Assembly: GCA_017504945.1 (NCBI GenBank)
Contig: JAFVQJ010000005.1
Location: 1 to 64,000 of the forward strand
Direction of reading: 5' to 3'
Source of the DNA: Clostridia bacterium
Lineage (GTDB): Bacteria > Bacillota > Clostridia > Oscillospirales > RGIG5299
Length of the DNA: 64,000 bases
A program made the translations under genes and the position numbers. Shown here piece after piece: positions 7,392 through 14,478 of this stretch. Numbering within the stretch: the stretch's first letter is position 1; each line of letters opens with the position of its first letter. The notes under the pieces are model-generated. The model saw nothing but the letters and a program-made list of their open reading frames with translations, had not been told where the DNA came from and did not search any database.

Positions 7392-7420
7392 AAAGACAGC
7401 GGATATTCCGCTGTCTTTTT
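7390..7420. terminator. Bidirectional terminator between pnuC and argS
   Basis: 13-bp stem AAAAAGACAGCGG/CCGCTGTCTTTTT with 5-base loop, serving both convergent genes. Confidence 0.93.
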
Positions 7421-7422
7421 AA

Positions 7423-9174
7423 TTACATTTTTTCTACAGTTTCTATGCCAAGCACGTTAAGCTGCATCTTCAAATAATCGTTTACCGCTTTGCAAAGCGC
7501 AAGTCTTGACGATTTCTTGTTTTCATCAGCCTCGTCGATTATTCTGCAATCGTGATAAAATCTTGAGAAGTCGCAAGCCGCAAAGTAGGCGTTCTCAGCT
7601 ATTACGTTTGGTGCCTTCTCGTTTATTGCCCGCTGGAAAACGTCGCAGGTGAGGAGCATTCTGATAATTATATCACGCTCCGCATCCGACCAAATACCGC
7701 TTATTTTTTCGCCGCACTCCCCCGCTTTCCTCATTATTGAGTTTATGCGAGTTACGGTGTAGAGCAGATAGCTGCCCGTTTTACCCTCAAACGAAATAAA
7801 TTTATCAATATCGAAAACGTAGTCCTTCGTGGGCTGATTTATCATATCACCGAATTTTATCGCCGCCATTGCGATCTTATTTGCCGCATCAAGCTTTTCC
7901 TCTTCGGATGCATAGGCGTTTTCGGAAAGCTTTTCCATAACCGCGGAAACAACCGAATTCAAAAGCTCCTCGAGGCGCATAACGCCGCCGTCACGGGTCT
8001 TGAAGGGCTTTCCGTCCGATCCGTTCATTGTGCCGTTTCCGAGGTGATACATATCGCAATCTGCATTTACTATTTCAGATTTCTTTGCGGCGCGGAACAC
8101 CTGCTTGAAATGAAGCGCCTGACGCTTATCCACAACGTACCAGATAGCAGCGGGAGCGTAATCCTGCTCACGCTGTAAGATCGTTGCGAGATCGGTGGTG
8201 GCGTAGTTGCTTGAGCCGTCCGATTTCTTTACGATCACGGGAGGCATGGGAGATTTATCGTCATCATCGGCAACGTCGACTACCAAGGCGCCGTCGTCAA
8301 CTCTCGAAAGTCCCTTATTATCGAGAATTTCAAGAAGCTCGGGTATGTATTTATCGGAGTCGCTCTCGCCGTACCAAAGCTCGAAGGAAACGCCTAACTT
8401 GCCGTAGTTTTTCTTAAGATCTGCAACGGAAATGCGCATTATCTCCTGCCATACGGCAAATATGTTTGGCTTTCTGTCCTGCAGGTCGCAGGTCATTTTG
8501 TGGGCAAGTTCCTTAAATTCCTCGTCCTCCTTCGATTTTTTGGAGGCAAAGGGATAGATTTCATTCAGGTCGTCAACAGTTATGCCTTCGACCTTGTCAA
8601 CCGCCGGATCGAATTCGTCACAGAAGCATTTCCACTCGGGATGACGGACGTAAAGCTCGGCAATAACAAGACCGAGCGGCATTCCCCAGTCACCCATATG
8701 AACGTCGCCTATCGCATTATAACCGCATATTCTCGCCATACGCTTGAGTGCTTCGCCGAGTATTGCGGGACGGAGATGACCTATGTGAAGAGGCTTTGCA
8801 ACGTTTGCGCCGCCGTAGTCAACGATGAGATTTTTGCCTGCACCCACCTGCTTTATTCCGAAATTTCCGTTGGAAATAAGCTCGTTTACACAGGAAACAA
8901 GATATTCGTCGGTCACCGTGATATTTACAAATCCGGGACGGACCGCTTCGACCTTTGTAAATATTTCCTGCTTTGAGGCAGCCTCTGCAACCTCGGCGGC
9001 AATATCAAAGGGCGCTTTTCTTGCTTCCTTTGCCGCGGCAAAGCAGCTGTTGCACTGAAATTGGCAAAGATCGGGACGGGCGGATACCGAAACCGCACCG
9101 TATTCTCTTTTATAACCGAGCGATTCAAAAACGTCGGCAATTTTTTCTGAAATGTTCTCAATTACGGTTAACAT
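7423..9174 (-). CDS. argS: Arginyl-tRNA synthetase
   Basis: A 583-residue class I synthetase that charges tRNA-Arg. It has an N-terminal Add-1 domain, the 'HIGH' signature in 'NVAKPLHIGHLRPAILGEAL', the connecting catalytic core ('HMGDWGMPLGL', 'YATTDLATI', 'IWYVVDKRQALHF', 'HLGNGTMNGSDGKPFKTRDG') and the C-terminal DALR anticodon-binding helices ('SYLLYTVTRINSIMRKA'). As in many ArgS, no canonical KMSKS is seen. The start ATG at 9174 has AGGAGA 8 bases upstream. It is monocistronic with its own promoter and terminator; no T-box leader is present. Confidence 0.96.
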   Translation of the reverse strand: MLTVIENISEKIADVFESLGYKREYGAVSVSARPDLCQFQCNSCFAAAKEARKAPFDIAAEVAEAASKQEIFTKVEAVRPGFVNITVTDEYLVSCVNELISNGNFGIKQVGAGKNLIVDYGGANVAKPLHIGHLRPAILGEALKRMARICGYNAIGDVHMGDWGMPLGLVIAELYVRHPEWKCFCDEFDPAVDKVEGITVDDLNEIYPFASKKSKEDEEFKELAHKMTCDLQDRKPNIFAVWQEIMRISVADLKKNYGKLGVSFELWYGESDSDKYIPELLEILDNKGLSRVDDGALVVDVADDDDKSPMPPVIVKKSDGSSNYATTDLATILQREQDYAPAAIWYVVDKRQALHFKQVFRAAKKSEIVNADCDMYHLGNGTMNGSDGKPFKTRDGGVMRLEELLNSVVSAVMEKLSENAYASEEEKLDAANKIAMAAIKFGDMINQPTKDYVFDIDKFISFEGKTGSYLLYTVTRINSIMRKAGECGEKISGIWSDAERDIIIRMLLTCDVFQRAINEKAPNVIAENAYFAACDFSRFYHDCRIIDEADENKKSSRLALCKAVNDYLKMQLNVLGIETVEKM

Positions 9175-9204
9175 TTGATTATCTCCTAAAATATATTGTA
9201 TATA

Positions 9205-9233
9205 ATTATAACACAAATATGTTTTTTTGTCGA
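9205..9233 (-). promoter_or_regulatory. argS promoter
   Basis: Minus strand TCGACA (9233-9228), 17 bases, TATAAT (9210-9205), 30 bases before the argS ATG. Confidence 0.7.
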
Positions 9234-9323
9234 GGGAGATGAGTAAATTTAAACATACATCGTCATTTTGCACAAATTCGATTTTATTTTTTTGTTAAAA
9301 TTAACGATATTTTAAAAAGCTAC

Positions 9324-9351
9324 TTGACAAGCGACAAATTTATGTTATAAT
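9324..9351 (+). promoter_or_regulatory. Promoter of the CBM9-like secreted protein gene
   Basis: TTGACA (9324-9329), 16 bases, TATAAT (9346-9351), 29 bases before the ATG. Both hexamers are perfect, suggesting strong vegetative expression. Confidence 0.85.
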
Positions 9352-9380
9352 TTAACTATACTTTGAAAGGAATGATCATT

Positions 9381-10214
9381 ATGAAAAAAACACTGTCAAT
9401 CATCTTGGCACTCTCCCTCGTCATCTCTGCATTTGCGGCATTTACCTTTGCAGGCTCTTCCGCAGCGGCAGAAGCTGAAATCCCCTACATCGCTCCCGCA
9501 AGCGCACCCACCATCGACGGCACCATCGCTGACGGCGAGTGGGCAAACGCAAAGAAATTTACCATTGATCAAAACACATCCGGTTTTAAGACAGGAAGCG
9601 TTCCTTTTGCAACCGATTACTACTATTTTTGGAATGAAAACGGACTTTACGTTTACGTTGATGCAAAGGATACCGATATCGACCCCAACGTTTATACCAA
9701 CACCCAGGTTCTTAACGGAACCGACGGTATTCAGATCGAAATCGATCCTATGAACAAGAAGAACGCAGGCTACAGCGATTCTTACATTTTCGACTTCGTA
9801 CCTCAGTCAAACACCACCGACAGCCACGCTATCTGGTATGAGCACTTCCAGTATGCTACCGGAGCAGTAGAAGGCATTATCGACGTTCAGGGCAAGATAG
9901 ATGCAAACGGCTACGTTATGGAAATCCTCATCAAATGGGACGCTTTGAGAAAGAACAATGAGGATTTCGTTGTTAAGACCGGTCTTAAGATGGGCTTCGG
10001 CAACATCATAATGAACGTTGAAGGCGGCGGTCTTTACGCTGACTACTCCACCATTTGCGACGCACAGTTCTTTAACACATTGGTTCTCGTAGGCGGTGAA
10101 GGTGTTGAGGTAAATCCTCCCTCATCGAGTGAGCCCGCTCCCTCCGAGCCCGACTCTTCTATCACCGTAAATCCCCCTGCCGAAAACAAAGGCGGTTGCG
10201 GAAACAAGGCATAA
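9381..10214 (+). CDS. Secreted CBM9-like (family 9 carbohydrate-binding) protein with GGCGN tail
   Basis: A 277-residue exported protein. The signal peptide is 'MKKTLSIILALSLVISAFAA' followed by an Ala-rich cleavage region. The body is a DOMON/CBM9-type beta-sandwich: 'PTIDGTIADGEWANAKKF' is the classic opening of this family, followed by 'FWNENGLYVYVDAKDTDID', 'NGTDGIQIEIDPMN' and 'YVMEILIKWDAL'. A Pro/Ser/Glu linker precedes the terminal 'NKGGCGNKA'. There is no membrane anchor after it. Role inferred: binding carbohydrate or another ligand at or outside the cell surface. The first ATG-like codon at 9363 is ignored because AAAGG lies 10 bases before 9381. The lone gene has a strong promoter. 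Confidence 0.85.
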   Translation: MKKTLSIILALSLVISAFAAFTFAGSSAAAEAEIPYIAPASAPTIDGTIADGEWANAKKFTIDQNTSGFKTGSVPFATDYYYFWNENGLYVYVDAKDTDIDPNVYTNTQVLNGTDGIQIEIDPMNKKNAGYSDSYIFDFVPQSNTTDSHAIWYEHFQYATGAVEGIIDVQGKIDANGYVMEILIKWDALRKNNEDFVVKTGLKMGFGNIIMNVEGGGLYADYSTICDAQFFNTLVLVGGEGVEVNPPSSSEPAPSEPDSSITVNPPAENKGGCGNKA

Positions 10215-10225
10215 ACAAGAATGAT

Positions 10226-10256
10226 AAAAGCCGATGCGAAATGCATCGGCTTTTTT
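10226..10256. terminator. Bidirectional terminator between CBM9-like gene and spoVT
   Basis: 12-bp stem AAAAGCCGATGC/GCATCGGCTTTT (10226-10237, 10243-10254), loop GAAAT, followed by more T. Confidence 0.92.
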
Positions 10257-10797
10257 ATTGTTGTAATTCCTTTGATAAAAGCTTGGCGGCAAGTTCAAGA
10301 CATTTTACCGTTTCATCACTCAAAACGGAGCCGTTATCGGAAACGACTGCTACTATCGCGCCAACGGGTATCCCTTCGCACGATACGGTAAAAATTGCAT
10401 TGACTCTTATATCATCATTGTCTTTTACAAGGATAATTCCGCGTTCCCCGGGTATTCGCAATAGACTTTTTCCGTTTTTTACAAACCCTGCAGTGTCGGC
10501 GCTTATTTCTTTTCCGAGAAGCTCTTTTTTACCCATTCCCGATACTGCAATTACTTTCTCATCGGTAATCACGGCAACGGTTGCATTTATTTCAAAATGA
10601 ATCACCGTGGCGTATTTTTCGGCAATATCGGCAATACTGCTTATTATATCGTATTTTTTGAAGATCACTTCTCCGCCGTCACCTACGAATATCTCAAGGC
10701 TGTCGCCCTCGGTTATTCGCATCGTTCTGCGAAGCTCCTTGGGAATTACCACTCTGCCAAGGTCGTCTATTCGGCGGACTATACCGGTTGATTTCAT
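10255..10797 (-). CDS. spoVT: Stage V sporulation protein T (AbrB-type regulator)
   Basis: A 180-residue transcription factor of the SpoVT family. The N-terminal AbrB swapped-hairpin DNA-binding domain is 'MKSTGIVRRIDDLGRVVIPK' continuing 'ELRRTMRITEGDSLEIF' (1-37), and the C-terminal part is a GAF-like domain. SpoVT modulates SigG-dependent genes in the forespore. Length and both domains are complete. SD AGGAG lies 8 bases before the ATG. A SigG-like promoter with an inverted repeat lies upstream. The first ten codons plus leader are duplicated 3.5 kb away (14300-14338). Confidence 0.95.
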   Translation of the reverse strand: MKSTGIVRRIDDLGRVVIPKELRRTMRITEGDSLEIFVGDGGEVIFKKYDIISSIADIAEKYATVIHFEINATVAVITDEKVIAVSGMGKKELLGKEISADTAGFVKNGKSLLRIPGERGIILVKDNDDIRVNAIFTVSCEGIPVGAIVAVVSDNGSVLSDETVKCLELAAKLLSKELQQ

Positions 10798-10804
10798 ATA
10801 TAAA
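10766..10804 (+). repeat. 39-bp perfect direct repeat, copy A (intact spoVT 5' end)
   Basis: These 39 bases, covering the spoVT leader, start codon and first ten codons, recur identically and in the same orientation at 14300-14338. The copies diverge at once at the spoVT-coding side and retain only the SD on the other side. Confidence 0.95.
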
Positions 10805-10825
10805 TCTCCTCTTTTTTACAAATTT

Positions 10826-10865
10826 AGTGTGATATTAGTATCACACTTTTTGTAGAAATTATGAG
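10826..10865 (-). promoter_or_regulatory. spoVT upstream inverted repeat and SigG-like promoter
   Basis: A perfect inverted repeat AGTGTGATA-ttag-TATCACACT spans 10826-10847. On the minus strand CTCATA (10865-10860), 17 bases, GATACTA (10842-10836) resembles the SigG consensus (TGNATA, 17, CATACTA), with the -10 inside the repeat. The repeat could be an operator or an mRNA hairpin. Confidence 0.5.
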
Positions 10866-10899
10866 TAGATTTTCCAATCGTTTTTTAATTTTTAAATCG

Positions 10900-10938
10900 A
10901 TATATGAAAAGGGCGATGACTTAATTTGTCATCGCCCT
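10900..10938 (-). terminator. Terminator after the SipW operon
   Basis: Stem GGGCGATGAC/GTCATCGCCC (10911-10920, 10928-10937), 7-base loop. On the minus strand it is followed by TTTTCATATATC. Confidence 0.85.
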
Positions 10939-10977
10939 AATTGAACAACTATAAGAAGTTTGCGTGATAAAATATCC

Positions 10978-11598
10978 TTATTGAGCCCACGTGCTGACAT
11001 CAACGGAATACTCAAGTGTTCCGGGGGTATTTTCTGCCCCAAAAGCACGTAATAATTTGGTTTGCGCATAACCGAAGTAGCTTCTTGGCGCACGCCAAAT
11101 GTCCGTCTTTTCAAGGACCGTTCGATACACCGGCATCACTGTAGCCGTACCTTTTACCGAGTTCAAATCACTAAAGGAAAAAGTATAGGCATAATACATA
11201 GTGTCGCTTATTTTTTCCACACAATAATACAGTTGATTTGTTTCGTCAGAAACAAATTTTAAGTTTCCTCCTGAAACCTTTTGGTTAGAAAAAATAAGAC
11301 CATACTTGTCCAAATATTCTTCAAGCACGTGTTTATTGTCGTAATTTAAGCCATATCCTTTGTTATTTTCATTCAGAATAAGTTCAATCAAAGCCAAGTG
11401 ATTTTCGCCGATTTCCGATTCTGTCGGAAGTATTTCTTCCGGTTTCCACTCAAAATCTGACAGAGAAACACTCAAATTTTCTTGCGCGTTTAGTGTGGTT
11501 TCATAGGTGTAATACCACGTGGCGAAAACTCCGCCTACAGAGGCAAGAACAAACAAGCTGCACAGAAACGCCGTATATCGCACTATACTTCTGCCCAT
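10978..11598 (-). CDS. Exported protein with SipW-type signal peptide (second substrate)
   Basis: A 206-residue protein of unknown function. The N-terminus 'RYTAFLCSLFVLASVGGVFA' followed by 'TWYYT' is the SipW-dependent signal type (hydrophobic stretch, Gly-Gly-x-Tyr/Phe-Ala, then aromatic residues). The mature part is mixed alpha/beta with two long predicted helices around 'ENHLALIELILNENNKGYG' and 'KHVLEEYLDKYGLIF', unlike the usual TasA beta-fold. Its first 16 bases overlap the end of the signal peptidase gene in another frame, so the two are co-translated. Probably cleaved by the neighbouring SipW; the biological role is unknown. Confidence 0.8.
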   Translation of the reverse strand: MGRSIVRYTAFLCSLFVLASVGGVFATWYYTYETTLNAQENLSVSLSDFEWKPEEILPTESEIGENHLALIELILNENNKGYGLNYDNKHVLEEYLDKYGLIFSNQKVSGGNLKFVSDETNQLYYCVEKISDTMYYAYTFSFSDLNSVKGTATVMPVYRTVLEKTDIWRAPRSYFGYAQTKLLRAFGAENTPGTLEYSVDVSTWAQ

Positions 11599-12404
11599 TC
11601 GTGTTCCTCCTCTTTTGCCTCCTCGGATACGTTGTCTGCAAAAGTTGATGTGCGTTTATCGGTTGCTTCCTTAATCTTCTTTTCCACAATGGGAGTTGCA
11701 ATCATAGCAAAAATTACAAGCAGAACGCAAAGCCAACCCGCAGGAGACTGCAAGAATAACACAAAACTACCGACAAAGGGGATACGAGTACCTTCATAAA
11801 TTCCTTGCATCTGACTGTATAGCACAGGGAATTTGTCCGGATTCTCCACGGCGTCACCCTGAAGCAAAAAATGTCTTGCGCTTGGATGGTTTTCATTCGG
11901 CTCTTCAATGCCAACGATACGGTGAATGACATATATATCGTCTTTTTTATAAACTACGATATCATATAATTCAAGCTTATCCTCAGCAGGAAGGTGATTG
12001 CAAACCACGACATCAAACATCCGGAATTGATCGTTAAGATCATTGTCGGTCAGATATTTGTTCTCCGGATGTTTCTTTGACATAGACTCGCTTTTGACCA
12101 CCTTAATAGATGGAATACCGTTAGCAGGGCGGTCTTCCGCCAAGTGAATATACACAGCAAAAGCGAATGTTGTTACAAAAACAGCGCACAACAAAAGCGA
12201 GACGATTCTGTTAACCCAAAGGAAAACTCGGCTTTCTTTTCTCTTTTTATTCAGTTCTTTTTTGATTGCTTCATCTCTGTGTCCGTGCCGAATCAGCTCC
12301 AACTCCATTTTGGTGATGGATGTGATTAAATAGGTAAACATCGCCGTCAAAAGCGAAAACACAATAAAACACAGAATAAAGACGTAAATGTCATACGATG
12401 TCAT
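11583..12404 (-). CDS. sipW: SipW-type (ER-type) signal peptidase I
   Basis: A 273-residue membrane peptidase. It has an N-terminal helix (about 8-31), a charged cytoplasmic stretch, a second helix (65-85), then the catalytic domain with Ser107 in 'VVKSESMSK' and His161 in 'IYVIHRIVG'. A histidine in place of the bacterial lysine marks the ER/SipW subtype. A 'LQGDAVENPD' box follows. A third helix (225-245) and an acidic tail close it; the tail is longer than in Bacillus SipW. SipW enzymes process TasA/TapA-like matrix or pilus proteins. It sits between two genes with SipW-type leaders, 88 bases after the first and overlapping the second by 16 bases. SD AGGTG is 6 bases before ATG. Confidence 0.92.
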   Translation of the reverse strand: MTSYDIYVFILCFIVFSLLTAMFTYLITSITKMELELIRHGHRDEAIKKELNKKRKESRVFLWVNRIVSLLLCAVFVTTFAFAVYIHLAEDRPANGIPSIKVVKSESMSKKHPENKYLTDNDLNDQFRMFDVVVCNHLPAEDKLELYDIVVYKKDDIYVIHRIVGIEEPNENHPSARHFLLQGDAVENPDKFPVLYSQMQGIYEGTRIPFVGSFVLFLQSPAGWLCVLLVIFAMIATPIVEKKIKEATDKRTSTFADNVSEEAKEEEHEWAEV

Positions 12405-12427
12405 TTCCGCACCTGAATTTCTAAAAC

Positions 12428-12472
12428 AAAAGATAAAACACCGATATAGCTATTTGACGGCTATATCGGTGT
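12428..12472 (-). terminator. Intra-operon terminator between TasA-like gene and sipW
   Basis: A perfect 13-bp stem (12460-12472 with 12438-12450, 9-base loop), followed on the minus strand by TTTATCTTTTGTTTT. It should lower sipW expression relative to the abundant substrate. Confidence 0.9.
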
Positions 12473-12492
12473 TAGATTTATACTTAGTATAC

Positions 12493-13125
12493 TTAGTTAA
12501 CAGTACCGTCAGTTACTCTGGCAACTATATTTCCTTTGAGGGCAGTACGGAAAGCATCATGCTCTGCCTTGATATCCAAAACGAAAGTCTGAGAGAGGGA
12601 AATCTGTTCCTTCAATGCATCCTCATTCAAAGTATATGTAAAGGTGCCATCGGCATTCTTTGTCCATGTAAACGTATTATCAAGATTTCCGTTTCCGGAA
12701 TTCTTAAATTTAAAAATATCAACAGCTGTTCCGCTTTCGGAATAATTGCCATCGGCATCTATTTTATACTGCATAGGTGTTGTAACACCGAAATAAAGTT
12801 CGGAATTAACGGCATTGTCCTTAATAGCCTTAGGTGCATTTACACTCGGTGTGAAAGTTACCGTTAAATAAACAGGTTGGTCGTTGTTAGAACCAAAAAC
12901 AAGTTCTGCCTCGTGGTTATCGTTTGCCTGGTCTACAGTAAGAATAAGATTGCTATCGATTTTGTAAATACCGTAAGTACCTTCAATAACAGCATCGGCA
13001 ATCGTTACTTTGCTTTCTGCAAAGGCATCAATAATATCTGTTGAGCCAACATAGGACCAGGTTGCATACACACCACCAATAGTGAGCAACATACAAAGTG
13101 CAATTAAAAGACTAAGTTTTTTCAT
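12493..13125 (-). CDS. TasA-like exported protein with SipW-type signal peptide
   Basis: A 210-residue protein beginning 'MKKLSLLIALCMLLTIGGVY' followed by 'ATWSYV', the SipW-dependent leader. The mature chain is rich in beta-prone stretches and Asn/Asp/Thr ('AELVFGSNNDQPVYLTVTF', 'FKFKNSGNGNLDNTFTWTK'), compatible with the TasA/camelysin jelly-roll that forms matrix fibres by donor-strand exchange. It is the first and probably most expressed gene of the operon, with its own promoter, strong SD (AAGGAGA), and terminator. Sequence divergence means the fibre role is inferred from leader and neighbours. Confidence 0.82.
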   Translation of the reverse strand: MKKLSLLIALCMLLTIGGVYATWSYVGSTDIIDAFAESKVTIADAVIEGTYGIYKIDSNLILTVDQANDNHEAELVFGSNNDQPVYLTVTFTPSVNAPKAIKDNAVNSELYFGVTTPMQYKIDADGNYSESGTAVDIFKFKNSGNGNLDNTFTWTKNADGTFTYTLNEDALKEQISLSQTFVLDIKAEHDAFRTALKGNIVARVTDGTVN

Positions 13126-13179
13126 AAATAAGCATCTCCTTATCTTCCCGGAAACAGTTTAATCTTACCGGGTAACTTT

Positions 13180-13208
13180 ATTATACTACTTATTTATGCG
13201 TAAATCAA
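13180..13208 (-). promoter_or_regulatory. Promoter of the TasA-like/sipW operon
   Basis: Minus strand TTGATT (13208-13203), 17 bases, TATAAT (13185-13180). The leader carries a CCCGG/CCGGG hairpin (around 13147-13172) just before the SD. Confidence 0.75.
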
Positions 13209-13250
13209 GATGAAAATCAAGAAGATTAGAAATTTTTTACAAAACATAAC

Positions 13251-13285
13251 GCCGAATGATTTTGAACGCTCATTCGGCTTTTCTT
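13251..13285 (+). terminator. Orphan plus-strand terminator in a 352-base geneless stretch
   Basis: Stem GCCGAATGA/TCATTCGGC (13251-13259, 13270-13278) then TTTTCTT on the plus strand. No plus-strand gene precedes it. The rest of 13126-13477 holds only the operon promoter and leader on one side and, on the other, TATAAT at 13452-13457 for the next gene. Confidence 0.7.
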
Positions 13286-13477
13286 GTGACAGTTTGAATA
13301 TTTAGTTTGACTGCTCAGAGAATGTATTTCTGACGCATATTTAGAATATCATTTTACTCCTTTTTAAACCGCCAAAACCTTATTTTGACACCAATATTTG
13401 TGATTAAACGAATTTTATACTGTGAGAATTTACTTTTAAAATAAAATGTGATATAATGAATTAAAGGCGGTGATTTT

Positions 13478-14167
13478 ATGAAAAAATTCTGGGGATATGT
13501 GAACAATGGGAAATATTCAATTGGTTGTACAGGTCAAACGGTGTATCTGTACGATAAGGATAATAATGAAATCAAAAAATACAAAGACATTATTTACGCA
13601 TATTCTCCAATGTTTTCTCCCGACGGAAAGATTTTTATTGTTAAATCAACCAATGGTTTCCTTGCCGTTTATTCTCTTGAATCCTTTGCATTGATCAAGA
13701 AAATACGCTATACAAAATTTGGTGATGACAACGGCTTCTGTTTTTCCCCCGACGGGCAGTTATTTATTAATATTGGATGTGGAGAGGATGTGTTGCACTC
13801 GGCTATATATATCTATAATACATCGGATTTTTCTTTAGCAAATAGAATTGATATAGATAACAAAATGATGGTTCACTATATTGAATTTGATAAAAACACA
13901 AATACGTATTATGTTTTAGGTTTTGTTCGCGGTGATGACGGAGTTTTAAAAAACGGTTTTGTTGCTAGATTTGAAAATCAACAAATAAATAACATGCTTC
14001 TGCTTTCTAAAGAAGAGTATACTTTTTTCCGTTCTTATAAATCGTTAGAAATGCTCGGTTTTACCGAAAAGAAATATCAGTGGACGTATATTGATTATGA
14101 GCTTCACAAACTTAAGTCTATGAATTATACGCTTGCAAACCTATACGCGCAAAAGAAAGCGGAGTGA
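13478..14167 (+). CDS. WD40/PD40-like beta-propeller repeat protein, unknown function
   Basis: A 229-residue cytosolic protein without signal peptide or membrane segment. It has at least three propeller-blade signatures: 'PMFSPDGKIFIVKS', 'CFSPDGQLFINIG' and 'HYIEFDKNTNTYYVLG', each preceded by a strand ending in a display of the type 'TVYLYDKDN' or 'FLAVYSLESF'. With about 4 blades it is short for a closed propeller. The C-terminus is helical ('SKEEYTFFRSYKSLEMLGF'). It lies inside the repeat-bounded segment, is AT-richer than its neighbours, and has TATAAT 20 bases before its SD. Function unknown. Confidence 0.72.
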   Translation: MKKFWGYVNNGKYSIGCTGQTVYLYDKDNNEIKKYKDIIYAYSPMFSPDGKIFIVKSTNGFLAVYSLESFALIKKIRYTKFGDDNGFCFSPDGQLFINIGCGEDVLHSAIYIYNTSDFSLANRIDIDNKMMVHYIEFDKNTNTYYVLGFVRGDDGVLKNGFVARFENQQINNMLLLSKEEYTFFRSYKSLEMLGFTEKKYQWTYIDYELHKLKSMNYTLANLYAQKKAE

Positions 14168-14184
14168 AATTCACTCCGCTTTTT
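14157..14184 (+). terminator. Terminator after the propeller-like gene
   Basis: Stem GCGGAGTG/CACTCCGC (14159-14166, 14172-14179) followed by five T. It overlaps the stop codon. Confidence 0.85.
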
Positions 14185-14265
14185 GCTATGTATCGGTCAA
14201 AATGTGCTGTTTTTCGCCAAAAATTTTTCATAAAAAATCACCCGAAAGCCTAGTAATTATAAGGC

Positions 14266-14331
14266 TTAATTGCACTTTTGTGTTATTATAACACGAGCCT
14301 CTATTCGGCGGACTATACCGGTTGATTTCAT
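14266..14331 (-). pseudogene. Remnant 5' end of a spoVT copy
   Basis: From the ATG at 14331 the minus strand reads MKSTGIVRRI, identical to spoVT codons 1-10, then 'EARVIITQKCN' and a stop. An AGGAG SD lies upstream. Only the start of the gene survives, so it is a broken duplicate. It is the main content of the geneless stretch 14168-14478, together with a palindrome GTGTTATTATAACAC at 14279-14293 and a SigG-like promoter at 14401-14430. Confidence 0.85.
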
Positions 14332-14338
14332 ATATAAA
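14300..14338 (+). repeat. 39-bp perfect direct repeat, copy B
   Basis: Identical in sequence and orientation to 10766-10804. The two copies are 3534 bases apart and bracket the SipW operon and the propeller-like gene. Confidence 0.95.
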
Positions 14339-14400
14339 AACTCCTTTTAAAATTAAAATACAACGCGCATCACAGCGCAGATTACTTTTCTATTTTCAGT

Positions 14401-14430
14401 TAGTATTTATCTTCTTCGGAGTTTTATACT
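14401..14430 (-). promoter_or_regulatory. SigG-like promoter upstream of the spoVT remnant
   Basis: Minus strand AGTATA (14430-14425), 17 bases, AATACTA (14407-14401), close to the SigG consensus. This may be the original spoVT promoter left behind by the rearrangement. Confidence 0.5.
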
Positions 14431-14478
14431 TGAAAATCACTTATTTATATGCTAAGATAATTGTATTGAGGTGATAAT

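Noticed and set aside
9175-9380. T-box or other leader for argS
   Set aside because: The argS leader is only about 20-25 bases from the predicted start, too short for a T-box.
12421-12480. Riboswitch in front of sipW
   Set aside because: The structure is one perfect stem with a T-run and no conserved aptamer-like bases; an intra-operon terminator explains it.
14266-14331. A real 21-residue peptide gene at the spoVT copy
   Set aside because: It has an SD and start, but its first ten codons are exactly spoVT, followed by an unrelated stop-terminated tail, so a remnant is the simpler reading.
10766-14338. Insertion sequence or prophage between the repeats
   Set aside because: No transposase, integrase, terminal inverted repeats or phage genes are visible; only a passive cassette can be claimed.
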